A DNA stretch of 64,000 nucleotides from Cellulomonas sp. C5510 (GTDB lineage Bacteria > Actinomycetota > Actinomycetes > Actinomycetales > Cellulomonadaceae), in NCBI RefSeq assembly GCF_019797765.1, contig NZ_CP081862.1, forward strand, positions 2,666,001 to 2,730,000, in the 5' to 3' direction. The notes beneath the pieces were generated by a model. That model was not told the DNA's origin. It ran no database searches and was given only the letters and a program-made list of their open reading frames with translations. The translations under genes and the position numbers were made by a program. Positions within the stretch are counted from its first letter, which is position 1. Every line of letters starts with the position of its first letter. Positions 44,658-54,414 of the stretch are shown here, one piece after another.

Positions 44658-45473
44658 TCAGCGCGTCAGGTCGAGCACCGCCCCGAGCGCCTCGTCCGCC
44701 GCCGAGCCCGCGACGTGCGCAGCAGCCCCGGCCTCCGGCGCCTCGCCTGCGACCACGTCCGCCACGGCCACGCTGACGTTGTCCCACGCGTCCGCCTCCA
44801 GGGCAGCCGCGACCAGGGACTCCGCGGCGGCCTCAGGGGACGCCGCGTCGCGCAGCAGCGCGAGCACCCGGTCCTCCGGGACGTAGTCCGTGAGGCCGTC
44901 GGTGGCCATGAGCCACCGGTCGCCCGGTTCGGCGTCGACCTCGAGCAGCGTGGTGTGGGTGGCGTCGGCGGCGTCGCCGGCCAGGCAGTGCAGGATCACG
45001 TTGCGGCGGGGGTCCTGCGCGGCGTCGGCCGCGGAGAGGATCCCGCTGTCGACGAGCAGCTGCACGAGGGAGTCGTCGCGGGTGACGCGGCGCCCCACGC
45101 CGTCGCGCACCAGGTACGCGCGGGAGTCGCCGATGTGCAGCACCCGCATCGTGTCCTCGCCGCAGAAGATGCCGGTGAACGTCGTCGCCATGCCGGTCAG
45201 CCCGGGCTCGCGCCGGACCCGCACCGCGAGGTCGGCGTTCGCGACGGCGAGCGCCTCCCGCAGGTCCTCGTCGCTCCACCGGCCGGCGTCCGTCGCGCGC
45301 AGCACGGCCATCAGCCGGTGCGTCACCGTCCAGGACGCGACGTCGCCGCCCGCGTGGCCGCCGACGCCGTCGGCGACGAAGGCGTAGCCCGTCGCGGAGC
45401 CTGCGGCGTCCTGGTTCTGGGCGCGGTGCGCGCCCGTGACGGATCGCAGGGCCGTGACGAGCGACAGCGGCAT
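44658..45473 (-). CDS. PP2C-family serine/threonine phosphatase
   Basis: A 271-residue soluble PPM phosphatase. ATG 45473 has GGAGGTG five bases upstream. Motifs in order: HRAQNQDAAG (first metal Asp), FVADGVGGHAGG, GMATTFTGIF, VLHIGDSRAYLVR, DDSLVQLLVDSG, LMATDGLTDYV and DNVSVAVADVV. All metal-binding aspartates are present. These act opposite Ser/Thr kinases; no kinase gene is adjacent. It reads towards the clpP operon but is separated from it by a strong hairpin. Confidence 0.93.
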   Translation of the reverse strand: MPLSLVTALRSVTGAHRAQNQDAAGSATGYAFVADGVGGHAGGDVASWTVTHRLMAVLRATDAGRWSDEDLREALAVANADLAVRVRREPGLTGMATTFTGIFCGEDTMRVLHIGDSRAYLVRDGVGRRVTRDDSLVQLLVDSGILSAADAAQDPRRNVILHCLAGDAADATHTTLLEVDAEPGDRWLMATDGLTDYVPEDRVLALLRDAASPEAAAESLVAAALEADAWDNVSVAVADVVAGEAPEAGAAAHVAGSAADEALGAVLDLTR

Positions 45474-45595
45474 GCGGCACCTCCGGGAGGGACGGAGTTG
45501 TCTCGTGCTCCCACGATGCCACGTCCGGCGGGTCCCGACCGACCGGGCTGGGTGCCAGGACCCGGGCCGGGCTCGTCCGGTGCACACCCCCGCGG

Positions 45596-46798
45596 TCAGC
45601 GGATCAGCCCCCGCAGCGCCTCCGGCGTGACGTCGGTCTGGTGCGCGATGACCTCGCGCGCCCGGTCGGTCGCGTCCCACACGTTCCACAGCAGCACGCC
45701 CGCGACCCGCCCGCCGTCCAGGTAGTAGACGACGCCGGTGTCGTAGGGCTCGACGTGCCAGTCCTCGACGGTCTCGAGCGAGGAGTCCAGCCGGCCGACG
45801 GCCTCGTAGCCCGCGTCGAAGAGGTCGGAGTAGAAGAACGGCGTGTGGTCGTAGGGCTCGTCGGCACCGGCGAGGTTCCGGCCGGCCTGCCGGCCCATCG
45901 TCGTGGCGTTGTCGACGTGCTCGACGCGACGGCGCCCGAGGATGCGGTCCGGGTACTGCGCGACGTCGCCCGCGGCGTACACCGAGGGGTCGGAGGTCCG
46001 CAGCCGGTCGTCGACGACGATGCCGTCGTCCACGTCGAGCCCGACGGACCGCGCGAGGTCCGTCTCCACCTCGATGCCGGCGCCGACCACGGCGGCGTCG
46101 GCGGCGATCTCCCGGCCGTCCTCCAGCACGACCGTCACACCGTCCGGCCCGGACGTCCCGGACGCGACCCGCGCGCCGCCGAGCACCTCGACGCCGCGCT
46201 CGACGTACATCCGCTCCAGGTGCTCGGCGAGCCCCGCGGGGAACGTCCCCCCGGTCAGGGTGGCGGCCGGGTGCACGAGCGTGACGCGGGTGTCGTTCTG
46301 CACCAGCGCGGCCGCCAGCTCGGTGCCGATGTAGCCGCCGCCGACCACGACGACGTGCCGGCCGCCGCCTGCGAGGTCGCGCAGCCGCTCGTAGTCGCGG
46401 ACGGTGCGGAAGTACAGGACCCGGCCGGAGTCCTCCAGGCCGCCGACCCGGCGCGGGTGCCCGCTCGTCGCGAGCAGCAGCCGCCCGTACCCGAGCGTGA
46501 TGCCCGCGTCGGTGGTGACCGTGCGGCCGGCGACGTCGACCGCGACGACCGACTCCCCCAGCAGCAGCTCGGCCCCGGTGTCCTCCGCGGTGTGCAGCCA
46601 CACCTGGTCGAACGTGAACTCCGGGTCCGTCCAGAGCTTCTTGGTCAGGGCCGGCCGGGTCACCGGGGCGGTCGGCTCCCGGCCGACCACCGCGATCGTC
46701 CCGTCCGGGTCGACCTCGCGGATGCCGCGCGCGGCGGCGTCCCCCGCCATGCCCGCGCCGACGATGACGTAGTCGTAGCTGTCACGCACCGTGCTCAC
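45596..46798 (-). CDS. FAD/NAD(P)-dependent oxidoreductase (ferredoxin/rubredoxin reductase type)
   Basis: A 400-residue flavoprotein. FAD motif VGAGMAGDAAA with GAGMAG at 14-19; NAD(P) motif VVGGGYIGTELA with GGGYIG at 153-158; the second FAD contact is YAAGDVAQYPD, and a C-terminal domain resembles rubredoxin/ferredoxin reductase (FYSDLFDAGYEAVG). There is no CxxC disulfide, so it passes electrons to a separate carrier. It is the last gene of the leftward cluster, 67 bp after an amidohydrolase; no ferredoxin or oxygenase is encoded beside it, so its role in the cluster is open. Start GTG 46798 has AGGACAGG nearby. Confidence 0.9.
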   Translation of the reverse strand: MSTVRDSYDYVIVGAGMAGDAAARGIREVDPDGTIAVVGREPTAPVTRPALTKKLWTDPEFTFDQVWLHTAEDTGAELLLGESVVAVDVAGRTVTTDAGITLGYGRLLLATSGHPRRVGGLEDSGRVLYFRTVRDYERLRDLAGGGRHVVVVGGGYIGTELAAALVQNDTRVTLVHPAATLTGGTFPAGLAEHLERMYVERGVEVLGGARVASGTSGPDGVTVVLEDGREIAADAAVVGAGIEVETDLARSVGLDVDDGIVVDDRLRTSDPSVYAAGDVAQYPDRILGRRRVEHVDNATTMGRQAGRNLAGADEPYDHTPFFYSDLFDAGYEAVGRLDSSLETVEDWHVEPYDTGVVYYLDGGRVAGVLLWNVWDATDRAREVIAHQTDVTPEALRGLIR

Positions 46799-46865
46799 CC
46801 CTGTCCTCGTGGTGTCCCGCCTGTTCAGCGTCGCGCGCCGCCGGGCAGTCCGCCACCCCGCGGGG

Positions 46866-48077
46866 TCAGCCGGGCAGGGTCCCCGCCACGACGCGCCCGC
46901 GGGACACGACCGCCACGATGTTCTCGACGCGCAGCGCCGACACGTCCTCCCACGGCCGCCCGCGCAGCACCACGAAGTCGGTCCCGAGCCCGGCCCGCAG
47001 GCGCCCCGTGGTGGACCCGAGCCGGATCGCGTCCGCGGCGTCGGACGTGGCGGACCGCAGGGTGCGCTCGGCGGACCAGCCGAACATGGCCGCCATCTGG
47101 CGGACCTCCTCCATCTGGTCCCCGAACTGCACGAACTGCCCGGACGCGTCGGTGCCGAGCACGAACCGCACGCCGGCCTCGGCGGCACGGGCGAACCCGG
47201 CGTCCCGCAGCGCGACGACGTCGCGGGCCTTGGCCTGCGCCTCGGCGGAGACCGGACGGCGCGCCTCGGCGATGATGTCGTTGATGAGCAGCGTCGGGGC
47301 GACGGGCAGGTCCCGCTGGAGCAGCGCGGCGAGGTGGTGCTCGGCGATCGCGGTGCCGTGCTCGATCGAGTCCGCGCCCTCCGCGAGCGCGATGTCGAGC
47401 CCCTCCACCGAGTGCGTGTGCGCGGCGACCAGCATGCCGAGCGCGTGCGCCTCGTCGACGGTCGTGCGGATCTCGTCGCGGGTCTGGTTGCGCCAGCCGA
47501 CCTTGTCGCCCATCGAGAGCACGCCACCGGAGGTGTAGATCTTCACGCCGGCTGCCCCGGAGCGCGCCCACACCCGCACGAGCTTGCGGCACTCGTCCGG
47601 GCTGTCCGCGGTGGGCGGGCGGTGCGGGTAGTGCGGCGGGACGAACAGGTCCCCGTGGCCGGCGGTCATGCCGACCTGCCCGTGCGACAGCAGCCGAGGC
47701 CCGGCGAGCACGCCGGCGTCGAACGCACGCCCGACCGCGAGCTGCACGGAGTCCGCCGCGAGGTCGCGCAGCGTCGTGACGCCCGCCCGGGCGCAGCGCA
47801 GCGCGTTCGCGGCGACGTGCAGCGACCGCTCCTCCGGCGGGGTGAGGATCGGCCAGGCCGACGGGTCGGCCGCGGGCGCGCCGGCCGCGTACCCGAGGTG
47901 CACGTGCGTGTCGACGAGCCCCGGGATGACGCTGAGGTCGGTGTGCCGGGCGGGCGCCTCCTCGACGCCGAGGATGCGGTCCCCGGACCAGGTCAGCCGG
48001 GCGGGCCCCACCTCCCGGTCGCCGTCCCACAGCGGGAGGCCGTCGAGGACGTGCTCGGGGTCGGCGTGGTGCGACAT
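46866..48077 (-). CDS. Amidohydrolase family protein (prolidase-like)
   Basis: A 403-residue cytoplasmic amidohydrolase. Metal ligands: His58 and His60 in VDTHVHLG, a carboxylated-Lys candidate in GVKIYTSGG, His residues in AAHTHSVEG and SIEHGTAIAE, and the catalytic Asp in VLGTDASGQF. The order fits the imidazolonepropionase / Xaa-Pro dipeptidase / aryldialkylphosphatase branch. It lies 24 bp after the D-threonine-aldolase-like gene in the leftward operon. A natural guess is hydrolysis of an amide or cyclic product made by the upstream D-aminoacylase; the substrate is not known. Confidence 0.9.
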   Translation of the reverse strand: MSHHADPEHVLDGLPLWDGDREVGPARLTWSGDRILGVEEAPARHTDLSVIPGLVDTHVHLGYAAGAPAADPSAWPILTPPEERSLHVAANALRCARAGVTTLRDLAADSVQLAVGRAFDAGVLAGPRLLSHGQVGMTAGHGDLFVPPHYPHRPPTADSPDECRKLVRVWARSGAAGVKIYTSGGVLSMGDKVGWRNQTRDEIRTTVDEAHALGMLVAAHTHSVEGLDIALAEGADSIEHGTAIAEHHLAALLQRDLPVAPTLLINDIIAEARRPVSAEAQAKARDVVALRDAGFARAAEAGVRFVLGTDASGQFVQFGDQMEEVRQMAAMFGWSAERTLRSATSDAADAIRLGSTTGRLRAGLGTDFVVLRGRPWEDVSALRVENIVAVVSRGRVVAGTLPG

Positions 48078-48101
48078 GCAGGGGCCTTTCGCGGGAGTCG
48101 G

Positions 48102-49301
48102 TCAGAGGGCGGGCGTGATCTCGCCGACCACGCGGCCGTCGAGGTCGACCAGCGGCAGGTGCCGCCAGCGGTCGAACGCGCCGCAGGGGTGGCTGATGCC
48201 GAGGCGCAGCACCGTCCCGGGCGCGAGGTCGGTCCCGGGCGGGACCCGGAGGAACGCGTGGTGGTCGTTGACGCCGGTGACCTCCCAGCCGGTCACGTCG
48301 CGGTCCTCCTGGCCGGGCACGCCGAGCACGCGCGGCAGCCGGTCGTCCGTCGGGGCCTCGCGGCGGCCGAAGCCGACGATCGCCAGGCCGGGCTCCGGCT
48401 GGGACAGCACGGAGGCGCGCAGCTCGAACGCCGGGACCAGTGTGCCGTCCCCGCGCCCGGAGCCGAGCGGGGACGTCCGCTCGTACACCCCGTGGTCGTG
48501 GGTCACGTAGCAGCCGGACCGCAGCACGGTCGTCACGGGGCTGTCCCAGCGGGCCGGGGCGAGCTCGCGCAGCACCAGGTCGGGGTAGGAGGACCCGCCG
48601 GCGGTGACGACGGGCACGCCCGCGACCAGGCCCTCGGCGGTGATCGCGCCGACCAGCGCCCGCACCCGGCCGAGCAGCTCGACCGCTCCGCGCGGGGCGC
48701 CCGGGTCGTCGCCCGCGGGCATGAGCCCCTCGAATGCCGACACCCCGGCGAGCCGGACGTGGGGGCTCGCCGCGACCCGCCGGGCCAGCGCGAGTGCGGC
48801 GGCGTCGTCCCGCACGCCCGTCCGGCCGCCCGCGAACCCGAGCTCGACGAGCAGCGGCAGCGCCCGGGCGGGCCGCAGCGACGCGAGCTCGGCGAGCAGC
48901 AGGTCCAGCCCCGCCTCGCTGTCGACGTAGCAGAGGTACTCCGTGGCGGCGTCGGCGGTCAGCAGCTCGGAGGCGACCCACCGGATGGCGGACGCGTCGA
49001 CCAGCACGTTCGCGTGCAGCACGCGCCGCACGCCCCACGCCGTCAGGGTCCGGACCTGCGCGGGCGTCGCCGCGGTGAACCCCCAGGCACCCGCCTCGGT
49101 CTGGCGCCGCACGAGGTCGCGGGACATGTGCGTCTTGGCGTGCGGGGCCAGCGCGACGCCCGCGGCGCGGCACCAGTCGGCCATGACGCGGACGTTCCGG
49201 TCGATCGCCGCGTCGTGCAGCACCATCGCGGGCAGCTCGAGGTCCGCGATGGTGCGGTCCCCGCGGCCCCCGGGTCCGACCTCCACGCGGCGCCCCGTCA
49301 C
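48102..49301 (-). CDS. PLP-dependent D-threonine aldolase / D-serine dehydratase-like enzyme
   Basis: A 399-residue fold-type III PLP enzyme. The N-terminal alanine-racemase barrel has the Schiff-base Lys56 in LAPHAKTHMS, and the C-terminal beta domain has the metal pair HPC in GISHPCGAFDRW with NDHHAF nearby, as in metal-activated D-threonine aldolases and D-serine dehydratases. It cleaves or deaminates a D-beta-hydroxy amino acid. GTG 49301 overlaps the stop of the D-aminoacylase gene by GTGA. The coupling suggests that D-amino acids released by the deacylase are its substrates. Confidence 0.9.
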   Translation of the reverse strand: MTGRRVEVGPGGRGDRTIADLELPAMVLHDAAIDRNVRVMADWCRAAGVALAPHAKTHMSRDLVRRQTEAGAWGFTAATPAQVRTLTAWGVRRVLHANVLVDASAIRWVASELLTADAATEYLCYVDSEAGLDLLLAELASLRPARALPLLVELGFAGGRTGVRDDAAALALARRVAASPHVRLAGVSAFEGLMPAGDDPGAPRGAVELLGRVRALVGAITAEGLVAGVPVVTAGGSSYPDLVLRELAPARWDSPVTTVLRSGCYVTHDHGVYERTSPLGSGRGDGTLVPAFELRASVLSQPEPGLAIVGFGRREAPTDDRLPRVLGVPGQEDRDVTGWEVTGVNDHHAFLRVPPGTDLAPGTVLRLGISHPCGAFDRWRHLPLVDLDGRVVGEITPAL

Positions 49302-50920
49302 GCCGCCGCGCCCCGGGGCGACGGTCGCTCGGGCCGGCCCGCGCGCAGCACCCGCCCGGCACGCACGCCGGTGAACTCCCCGTCCTCCACGACGACCCGC
49401 CCCGCGAGCACGGTGTACCGCACCCCCGTCGGCCGCTCCCACGGCCGCTGCGGGGTCCCGGCGTGCCCCACGGTGGCGGGGTCGACCACGGCGACGTCCG
49501 CGACCAGTCCCGGCAGCAGGCGCCCGCGGCCGGGCAGCCCGAGCGCGTCGACGGCGAGCGAGGTCATGGAGCGGATCGCCTCCGGGAGGTCGAGGACACC
49601 GAGGTCGCGGACGTACCGCCCGAGCACGGTCGGGAAGCACCCCCAGCCGCGCTGGTGCGCGTTGCCCACCGGCACGGAGTTGTCCGAGCCGACGGCGACC
49701 AGCGGGTCCGCGAGGATCTCCCGGACGTCCGCCTCGGCCATCAGCTCGTAGACCATCATCGCGCCCGGGTCGGCCAGCACCAGGTCGCACAGGGCGTCCC
49801 ACGGGTCGAGCCCGCGCTCGGCGGCGACGTCCGCGACGCTGCGCCCGAGCAGCGCGGTCTCCGCGTGCATGCTGAGCAGCACGCCGCCCGGCGTCGTCTG
49901 GGTCCACGACCCGGCGCCCGGTCCGCCCGCCAGCGCCCGGGCCCGGAGCGCCGCGCGGGCCGCCGGGTCGGACAGCCGGGCCACCAGCGCCGCGCGCCCG
50001 CCCACCTGCGCCTCGGCCGGGAGCAGCGCGGTGAGGAAGCTCTCCCCCGTCGTGTACGGGTAGGCGTCGCCGTGCACGTCGATGCCCTCGGCGCGCGCCG
50101 CCCGCAGGGCTGCCAGCAGCTCGCCCGCGCGGCCGTGGTTGCGGCGCCCCGCCGCCTTGCAGTGCGACACCTGCACCCGCACGCCGGTGCGCCGGGCGAC
50201 GTCGAACGTCTCGCCCAGCGAGTCGGCGAGGCCGTCGCCCTCGTCGCGCATGTGGGTGGCGTACGGGCGGCCCCAGCGGGCGGCGACGGCGGCGAGCGCT
50301 GCGACCTCGTCGGTGTCCGCGTACACGCCGGGCGCGTAGATCAGGCCGCTCGACAGCCCGAAGGCCCCCTCGGCGAACGCGTCCTCCGCCAGCGCGACCA
50401 TCCGGTCGAGGGCGCCCGGGGCCAGCCGCTCGGCCATGCCGTTCGCGCTGATCCGCAGCGTGCTGTGCCCGACCAGGGACGCGACGTGGTTGGTGGGCCC
50501 GTACCGCTCGACGGCGTCCAGGTACCCCGCGAACGTGCGGGGCTGGTTCCAGTGCCCCGCGACACCCGCGGCGACCGTGCTGGAGATCGGCCGGTGCAGC
50601 TCGACCGCCCGCTCGTCCACCAGCGGGGCGGCGGAGTTGCCGCAGTTGCCCACGACCTCCGTGGTGACGCCCTGCAGCACCTTGAACGGCTGCGGCTCGG
50701 CCATGAACGGCACGACGTCGGAGTGCGTGTGCGCGTCCACGAACCCCGGGGCGACCACGAGCCCGCGCACGTCGAGCACCCGGGCGCCTGCCGGGGCGCC
50801 GAGACCCGGTCCGACAGCCGCGATCCGGTCCCCGGCCAGCGCCACGTCCGCGACGACCGGCGCCGCGCCGGTGCCGTCCACGACGGTCCCCCCGCGCAGC
50901 ACCAGCGTCACGTCGGTCAC
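49298..50920 (-). CDS. N-acyl-D-amino-acid deacylase (D-aminoacylase) family
   Basis: A 540-residue amidohydrolase-fold protein. Metal motif VDAHTHSD (His64, His66), the conserved Cys in TTEVVGNCGNSAAP, ATHMRDEGD, QVSHCKAAG and the late Asp in AVGSDNSVPVG are all D-aminoacylase landmarks. It would release free D-amino acids from N-acyl forms, although related enzymes act on N-carbamoyl or dipeptide substrates. It begins at GTG 50920 in a GTGA overlap with the transporter permease, and ends in another overlap with the aldolase-like gene. The transporter and this enzyme are thus made together. Confidence 0.9.
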   Translation of the reverse strand: MTDVTLVLRGGTVVDGTGAAPVVADVALAGDRIAAVGPGLGAPAGARVLDVRGLVVAPGFVDAHTHSDVVPFMAEPQPFKVLQGVTTEVVGNCGNSAAPLVDERAVELHRPISSTVAAGVAGHWNQPRTFAGYLDAVERYGPTNHVASLVGHSTLRISANGMAERLAPGALDRMVALAEDAFAEGAFGLSSGLIYAPGVYADTDEVAALAAVAARWGRPYATHMRDEGDGLADSLGETFDVARRTGVRVQVSHCKAAGRRNHGRAGELLAALRAARAEGIDVHGDAYPYTTGESFLTALLPAEAQVGGRAALVARLSDPAARAALRARALAGGPGAGSWTQTTPGGVLLSMHAETALLGRSVADVAAERGLDPWDALCDLVLADPGAMMVYELMAEADVREILADPLVAVGSDNSVPVGNAHQRGWGCFPTVLGRYVRDLGVLDLPEAIRSMTSLAVDALGLPGRGRLLPGLVADVAVVDPATVGHAGTPQRPWERPTGVRYTVLAGRVVVEDGEFTGVRAGRVLRAGRPERPSPRGAAA

Positions 50921-51708
50921 GTGAGCTGCCCCATCCGCTCGGTGACCACGGCGTCGACGACGCTCAGCACCGCGTAGGCGAGCATCGTCACCGCGGCCAC
51001 CGTGATCGCGGACGCCCACATCGCGTCGTACCCGAACGAGCCGGCCGCCTTGGAGATCGCGCCGCCGAGGCCCTCGCCGGTGGACAGCCACTCCGCGATC
51101 ATCGCGCCCGTGACGGCCGACGGGACGGCGATCCGCGCGGAGGCCAGCGTCGACGGCACGGCCGCCGGCAGGGCCACCTTGCGCAGCACCGTCCAGGACG
51201 AGCCGCCGTACGCGAGCACCAGGTCGCGGTGCTCGCCGGAGACGCTGCGCAGCCCGTACAGGATGTTCGCGAGCGCCGGCAGGAACACCACGAGGATGAC
51301 GATGGCCGTCACGCCCGCCTGCCCGATGCCGAAGATCAGCGTGATGAGCGGGGTCAGCACCACCAGCGGGATCGAGCGCAGCACCATGGCGGTCGGCATG
51401 ACGATCCGCTCCAGCACCGGCGACACGCAGAACACGACGGCGAGCAGGAACGCCGCGGCGAGACCGACGACGTACCCGATGCCGGCGTCCCGGACGGTCA
51501 CCGCGAGGTCGGCGGCGATGGTCGCGCGGTGGTCCGCGGCGCCCTCGGCCGTGACGACGTAGGCGTACACGTCCCACGGCCGCTTGCCGATGAGCGGGCT
51601 GACGTCGAACGCCGCGAGCACGGCCACCCACACGCCGAGCGCGACGACCACGGCCGCCGCGAGCGTGGCGGCCCGGCGGGCGACGAACCGCCCCGTGCCG
51701 CCGGTCAC
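50917..51708 (-). CDS. ABC transporter permease (SsuC/TauC/ThiX type), second
   Basis: A 263-residue membrane protein with about six helices. The binding-protein-dependent transport motif reads LAYGGSSWTVLRKVALPAAVPSTLASARIAVPSAVTGAMIAEWLST. It starts at GTG 51708 in a GTGA overlap with the preceding permease gene. Together the two permeases form the heterodimeric channel of the importer encoded by this operon. Confidence 0.92.
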   Translation of the reverse strand: MTGGTGRFVARRAATLAAAVVVALGVWVAVLAAFDVSPLIGKRPWDVYAYVVTAEGAADHRATIAADLAVTVRDAGIGYVVGLAAAFLLAVVFCVSPVLERIVMPTAMVLRSIPLVVLTPLITLIFGIGQAGVTAIVILVVFLPALANILYGLRSVSGEHRDLVLAYGGSSWTVLRKVALPAAVPSTLASARIAVPSAVTGAMIAEWLSTGEGLGGAISKAAGSFGYDAMWASAITVAAVTMLAYAVLSVVDAVVTERMGQLT

Positions 51709-52490
51709 GACCGACGCTCCGACGCCCACGGGGTCAGGACCCGCCCGACCAGCCCGACGAGCGCGTACCCGCCGAGCGCGATCAGCCCGGCCAGGATGCT
51801 CAGCGCCCACACGCGGTCCGGCTGGATCTGGCGCTGCGCCGCGTTGAGCGCCACGCCGATGCCCGAGTCGATGCCGCCGAGGTACTCCCCGACGACGGCT
51901 CCGAGCAGCGCTGCCGGGACCGCCACCTGCAGGGCGGTGACGATCGCCGGCAGCGCCGACATGAGCTGGACCGTGCGGATCTGCGTCCACCGGCCGCCGC
52001 CGTACGCGGTGACGAGGTCCAGCGAGCTGCGGCTCGCCGAGCGCATCCCCAGGATGGCGCCGACGAGGGTCGTGAAGAACACCAGCAGCGCGCCCAGGAA
52101 GATCGCCGAGGCGCGGCCGCCGAAGATCACCATGACGATCGGGCCGATCGCCGTCACGGGCAGGCACGCCGAGATGACGCCGAGCTGGGTGATGACGTCC
52201 TCCAGCCGCGGCACCACCAGCACGACGGCGGCCAGCGCGAGGCCCGCGAGGTTGCCCCACAGGTAGCCCTGCGCGGCGCGCGTCAGCGTCGGGACCACGT
52301 TCGCCTCGTAGAACGGCCAGCCGTCCGCGACCGCCGAGCGGGCCACGTCCACCGGCGACGGGAACGAGGTGCTGTTCTCCAGGTTCGCGGTCATCGCCCA
52401 CCACAGGGCCAGCAGCAGGACGATGCCCACGGTGCCGCCGACCCACGGGCGGGCCAGCGCGCCGCGGAACCGGGCGGCGACGTCGCTCAC
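51705..52490 (-). CDS. ABC transporter permease (SsuC/TauC/ThiX type), first
   Basis: A 261-residue membrane protein with about six helices; the EAA-like loop is [49 protein letters not shown] 52490 overlaps the ATPase stop (GTGA). Sequence is related to but clearly distinct from the second permease, so the channel is a heterodimer, unlike many taurine or sulfonate systems with one permease gene. Confidence 0.92.
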   Translation of the reverse strand: MSDVAARFRGALARPWVGGTVGIVLLLALWWAMTANLENSTSFPSPVDVARSAVADGWPFYEANVVPTLTRAAQGYLWGNLAGLALAAVVLVVPRLEDVITQLGVISACLPVTAIGPIVMVIFGGRASAIFLGALLVFFTTLVGAILGMRSASRSSLDLVTAYGGGRWTQIRTVQLMSALPAIVTALQVAVPAALLGAVVGEYLGGIDSGIGVALNAAQRQIQPDRVWALSILAGLIALGGYALVGLVGRVLTPWASERRS

Positions 52491-53344
52491 TCGTCGCCCT
52501 TCGTGCCGGCACCGCCGGGCGCGAACAGCAGCCCGGACAGGTGGTCGACCACCTCGTGGAACTCGGGCGTCCGCATCATCTCCGGCGTCCGGGGGCGCTC
52601 GAACGGGATCTCGACGACCTCGACGATGCGCCCCGGGCGGGCGGACATCACGGCCACGACGTCGGACAGCAGCGCCGCCTCCGCGATGCCGTGCGTGACC
52701 ATCAGCGTCGTCGCGGAGCGCTCGGTCCAGATCCGCTGCAGCTCGAAGTTCAGGCGCTGGCGGGTCATGTCGTCCAGGGCGCCGAACGGCTCGTCCAGCA
52801 GCAGGAAGTCCGGCCGGACCGCGAGCGCCCGGGCGATGGACGCGCGCTGCCGCATGCCGCCGGACAGGTGCGCGGGGCGGGCCTTCTCGAACCCGCGGAG
52901 GCCGACCAGGTCGATCAGCTCGTCGACGATGCCGTCGTCGCGGCGCTTCTGGATCTCCAGGGGCAGCCGGATGTTCTTCTGCACGGACCGCCACGGCAGC
53001 AGCGCCGGGTCCTGGAACGCGATGCCCATGCCGTCCGCGCGCTTGCCGGGCGCGACGGGGGTGCCGTTGACCGCGACGGTGCCGGCGGTCGGCGTCTCGA
53101 GGCCCGCGAGGATCCGCAGGATCGTCGACTTGCCGCAGCCGGACGGGCCGAGCAGCGACAGGAACGACCCGCGCGGCGTCGACAGGCTCACGTCCTCCAG
53201 GGCCGTCACCGTGCGCCGGCCGGAGCGGAACTCCTTGCTCAGGCCGGTGATCTCGATGCCGGGCGCGGACGTGGGCGCACCCGCCCCCGCGGCCGAGGGG
53301 GCCGGCTGCGCGGGGACGGGTGCGGACAGGGGGGAGGACGTCAC
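52487..53344 (-). CDS. ABC transporter ATP-binding protein (SsuB/TauB/ThiZ type)
   Basis: A 285-residue ATPase with a Pro/Ala-rich N-terminus. Walker [11 protein letters not shown]-loop [12 protein letters not shown], signature [15 protein letters not shown], Walker [13 protein letters not shown] and the switch His in MVTHGIAEA are intact. The LPW after the Q-loop is typical for the nitrate/sulfonate/HMP importer class. GTG 53344 overlaps the binding-protein stop by GTGA. Confidence 0.94.
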   Translation of the reverse strand: MTSSPLSAPVPAQPAPSAAGAGAPTSAPGIEITGLSKEFRSGRRTVTALEDVSLSTPRGSFLSLLGPSGCGKSTILRILAGLETPTAGTVAVNGTPVAPGKRADGMGIAFQDPALLPWRSVQKNIRLPLEIQKRRDDGIVDELIDLVGLRGFEKARPAHLSGGMRQRASIARALAVRPDFLLLDEPFGALDDMTRQRLNFELQRIWTERSATTLMVTHGIAEAALLSDVVAVMSARPGRIVEVVEIPFERPRTPEMMRTPEFHEVVDHLSGLLFAPGGAGTKGDE

Positions 53345-54414
53345 GAGAGCAGGTCCGGGTTCTCGGCGTACACCTCGTCGAGCAGCGACAGGTCGAACAG
53401 ATCGTCGGCGGCGATGTCGATGCCCGCGTAGGCGAGGGACGCGATGGTGCCCTCCTGCAGCTCGTCCGTGATGGTCAGCAGGCCGTTCGCCGCGGTGTCG
53501 TCGGACTCGATGAGCGTCGCCTGCCGCTCGAACGACAGCGTGATCGCGTCGGCGTCGTACTGCTGGTCCTTGCCGTAGGTGTTGACGGTGAGGTCGACCG
53601 CACGCTCCGGGTCGTCGAGCGCCGCACGCCAGCCCTCGGCCGTCGCGAGCAGGAACGCCTTGAGCTGCTCGGGCTGCTCGTCGATGGCCTGCTGCGAGGT
53701 CACGAGCACCTCGCCGACCATCGGCAGCCCCTCGTCGGCGAGCAGGAACTCGGTCGCGGGGAACCCGGCTGCCTCCAGGGCGGCGGCACCCGTCGTGGTG
53801 TAGCCGATGAACCCGTCGACCTGGCCGGTGGTGAGCATCGAGGTGTCGGACAGCGGCACCGTCGTGACGTCGGCCGGGTCGATGTCGTTCGCCGCGAGGA
53901 ACGCGTTCCACACCAGGGTGTTCGAGTCGGAGACGGCGACGGTCTTGCCCGCGAGGTCGTCCGGCCCGGTGATGGGCGCGTCGGCGCCGGACACGAGGGC
54001 GAACGGGTTGCGCTGGTAGGTGGCGCCGACGATCTTGAGCTCCGCGCCGCCCTGGATCGCGGGGGCGGTGATGAGCGGGGACGACAGGCCGACGAACGCC
54101 TGGCCGGTCGCGACCGCGGCCTCCGCGCTGGTGGCCGACGAGCCGCCCGCGGTCAGCGTGACCTCCGGGAAGCCGGCGTCCGTGTAGAGGCCGTCCTCGA
54201 CCGCGAGGTACTCGCCGGCGAACTGCTGGTTCTTCAGCCACGACAGCTGCACGCTGACCGCGTCGAAGGACTCGCCCGCGTCGTCGCCGGAACCGGCCGC
54301 GTCGTCGTCGCCCCCGCCCGAGCAGGCGGACAGCAGCAGGCCGGCGACGGCCACGGCAGCGGCGAGGCCGGCGGTGCGGCGCCGGGGGCGCGGGGTCGTG
54401 ATGGTGCGGGTCAC
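53341..54414 (-). CDS. NMT1/THI5-like ABC transporter substrate-binding lipoprotein
   Basis: A 357-residue lipoprotein. GTG 54414 has GAGG five bases before it and gives a short basic n-region and lipobox LLLSAC (Cys31). An in-frame ATG at 54511 would add 32 residues before the signal peptide and is less likely. The mature part begins [25 protein letters not shown], the NMT1/THI5 signature shared by transporters for thiamine precursors and other N-containing small molecules, followed by a typical [17 protein letters not shown] segment. Downstream D-amino-acid enzymes argue against a pure thiamine role; the ligand is undetermined. Confidence 0.9.
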   Translation of the reverse strand: MTRTITTPRPRRRTAGLAAAVAVAGLLLSACSGGGDDDAAGSGDDAGESFDAVSVQLSWLKNQQFAGEYLAVEDGLYTDAGFPEVTLTAGGSSATSAEAAVATGQAFVGLSSPLITAPAIQGGAELKIVGATYQRNPFALVSGADAPITGPDDLAGKTVAVSDSNTLVWNAFLAANDIDPADVTTVPLSDTSMLTTGQVDGFIGYTTTGAAALEAAGFPATEFLLADEGLPMVGEVLVTSQQAIDEQPEQLKAFLLATAEGWRAALDDPERAVDLTVNTYGKDQQYDADAITLSFERQATLIESDDTAANGLLTITDELQEGTIASLAYAGIDIAADDLFDLSLLDEVYAENPDLLS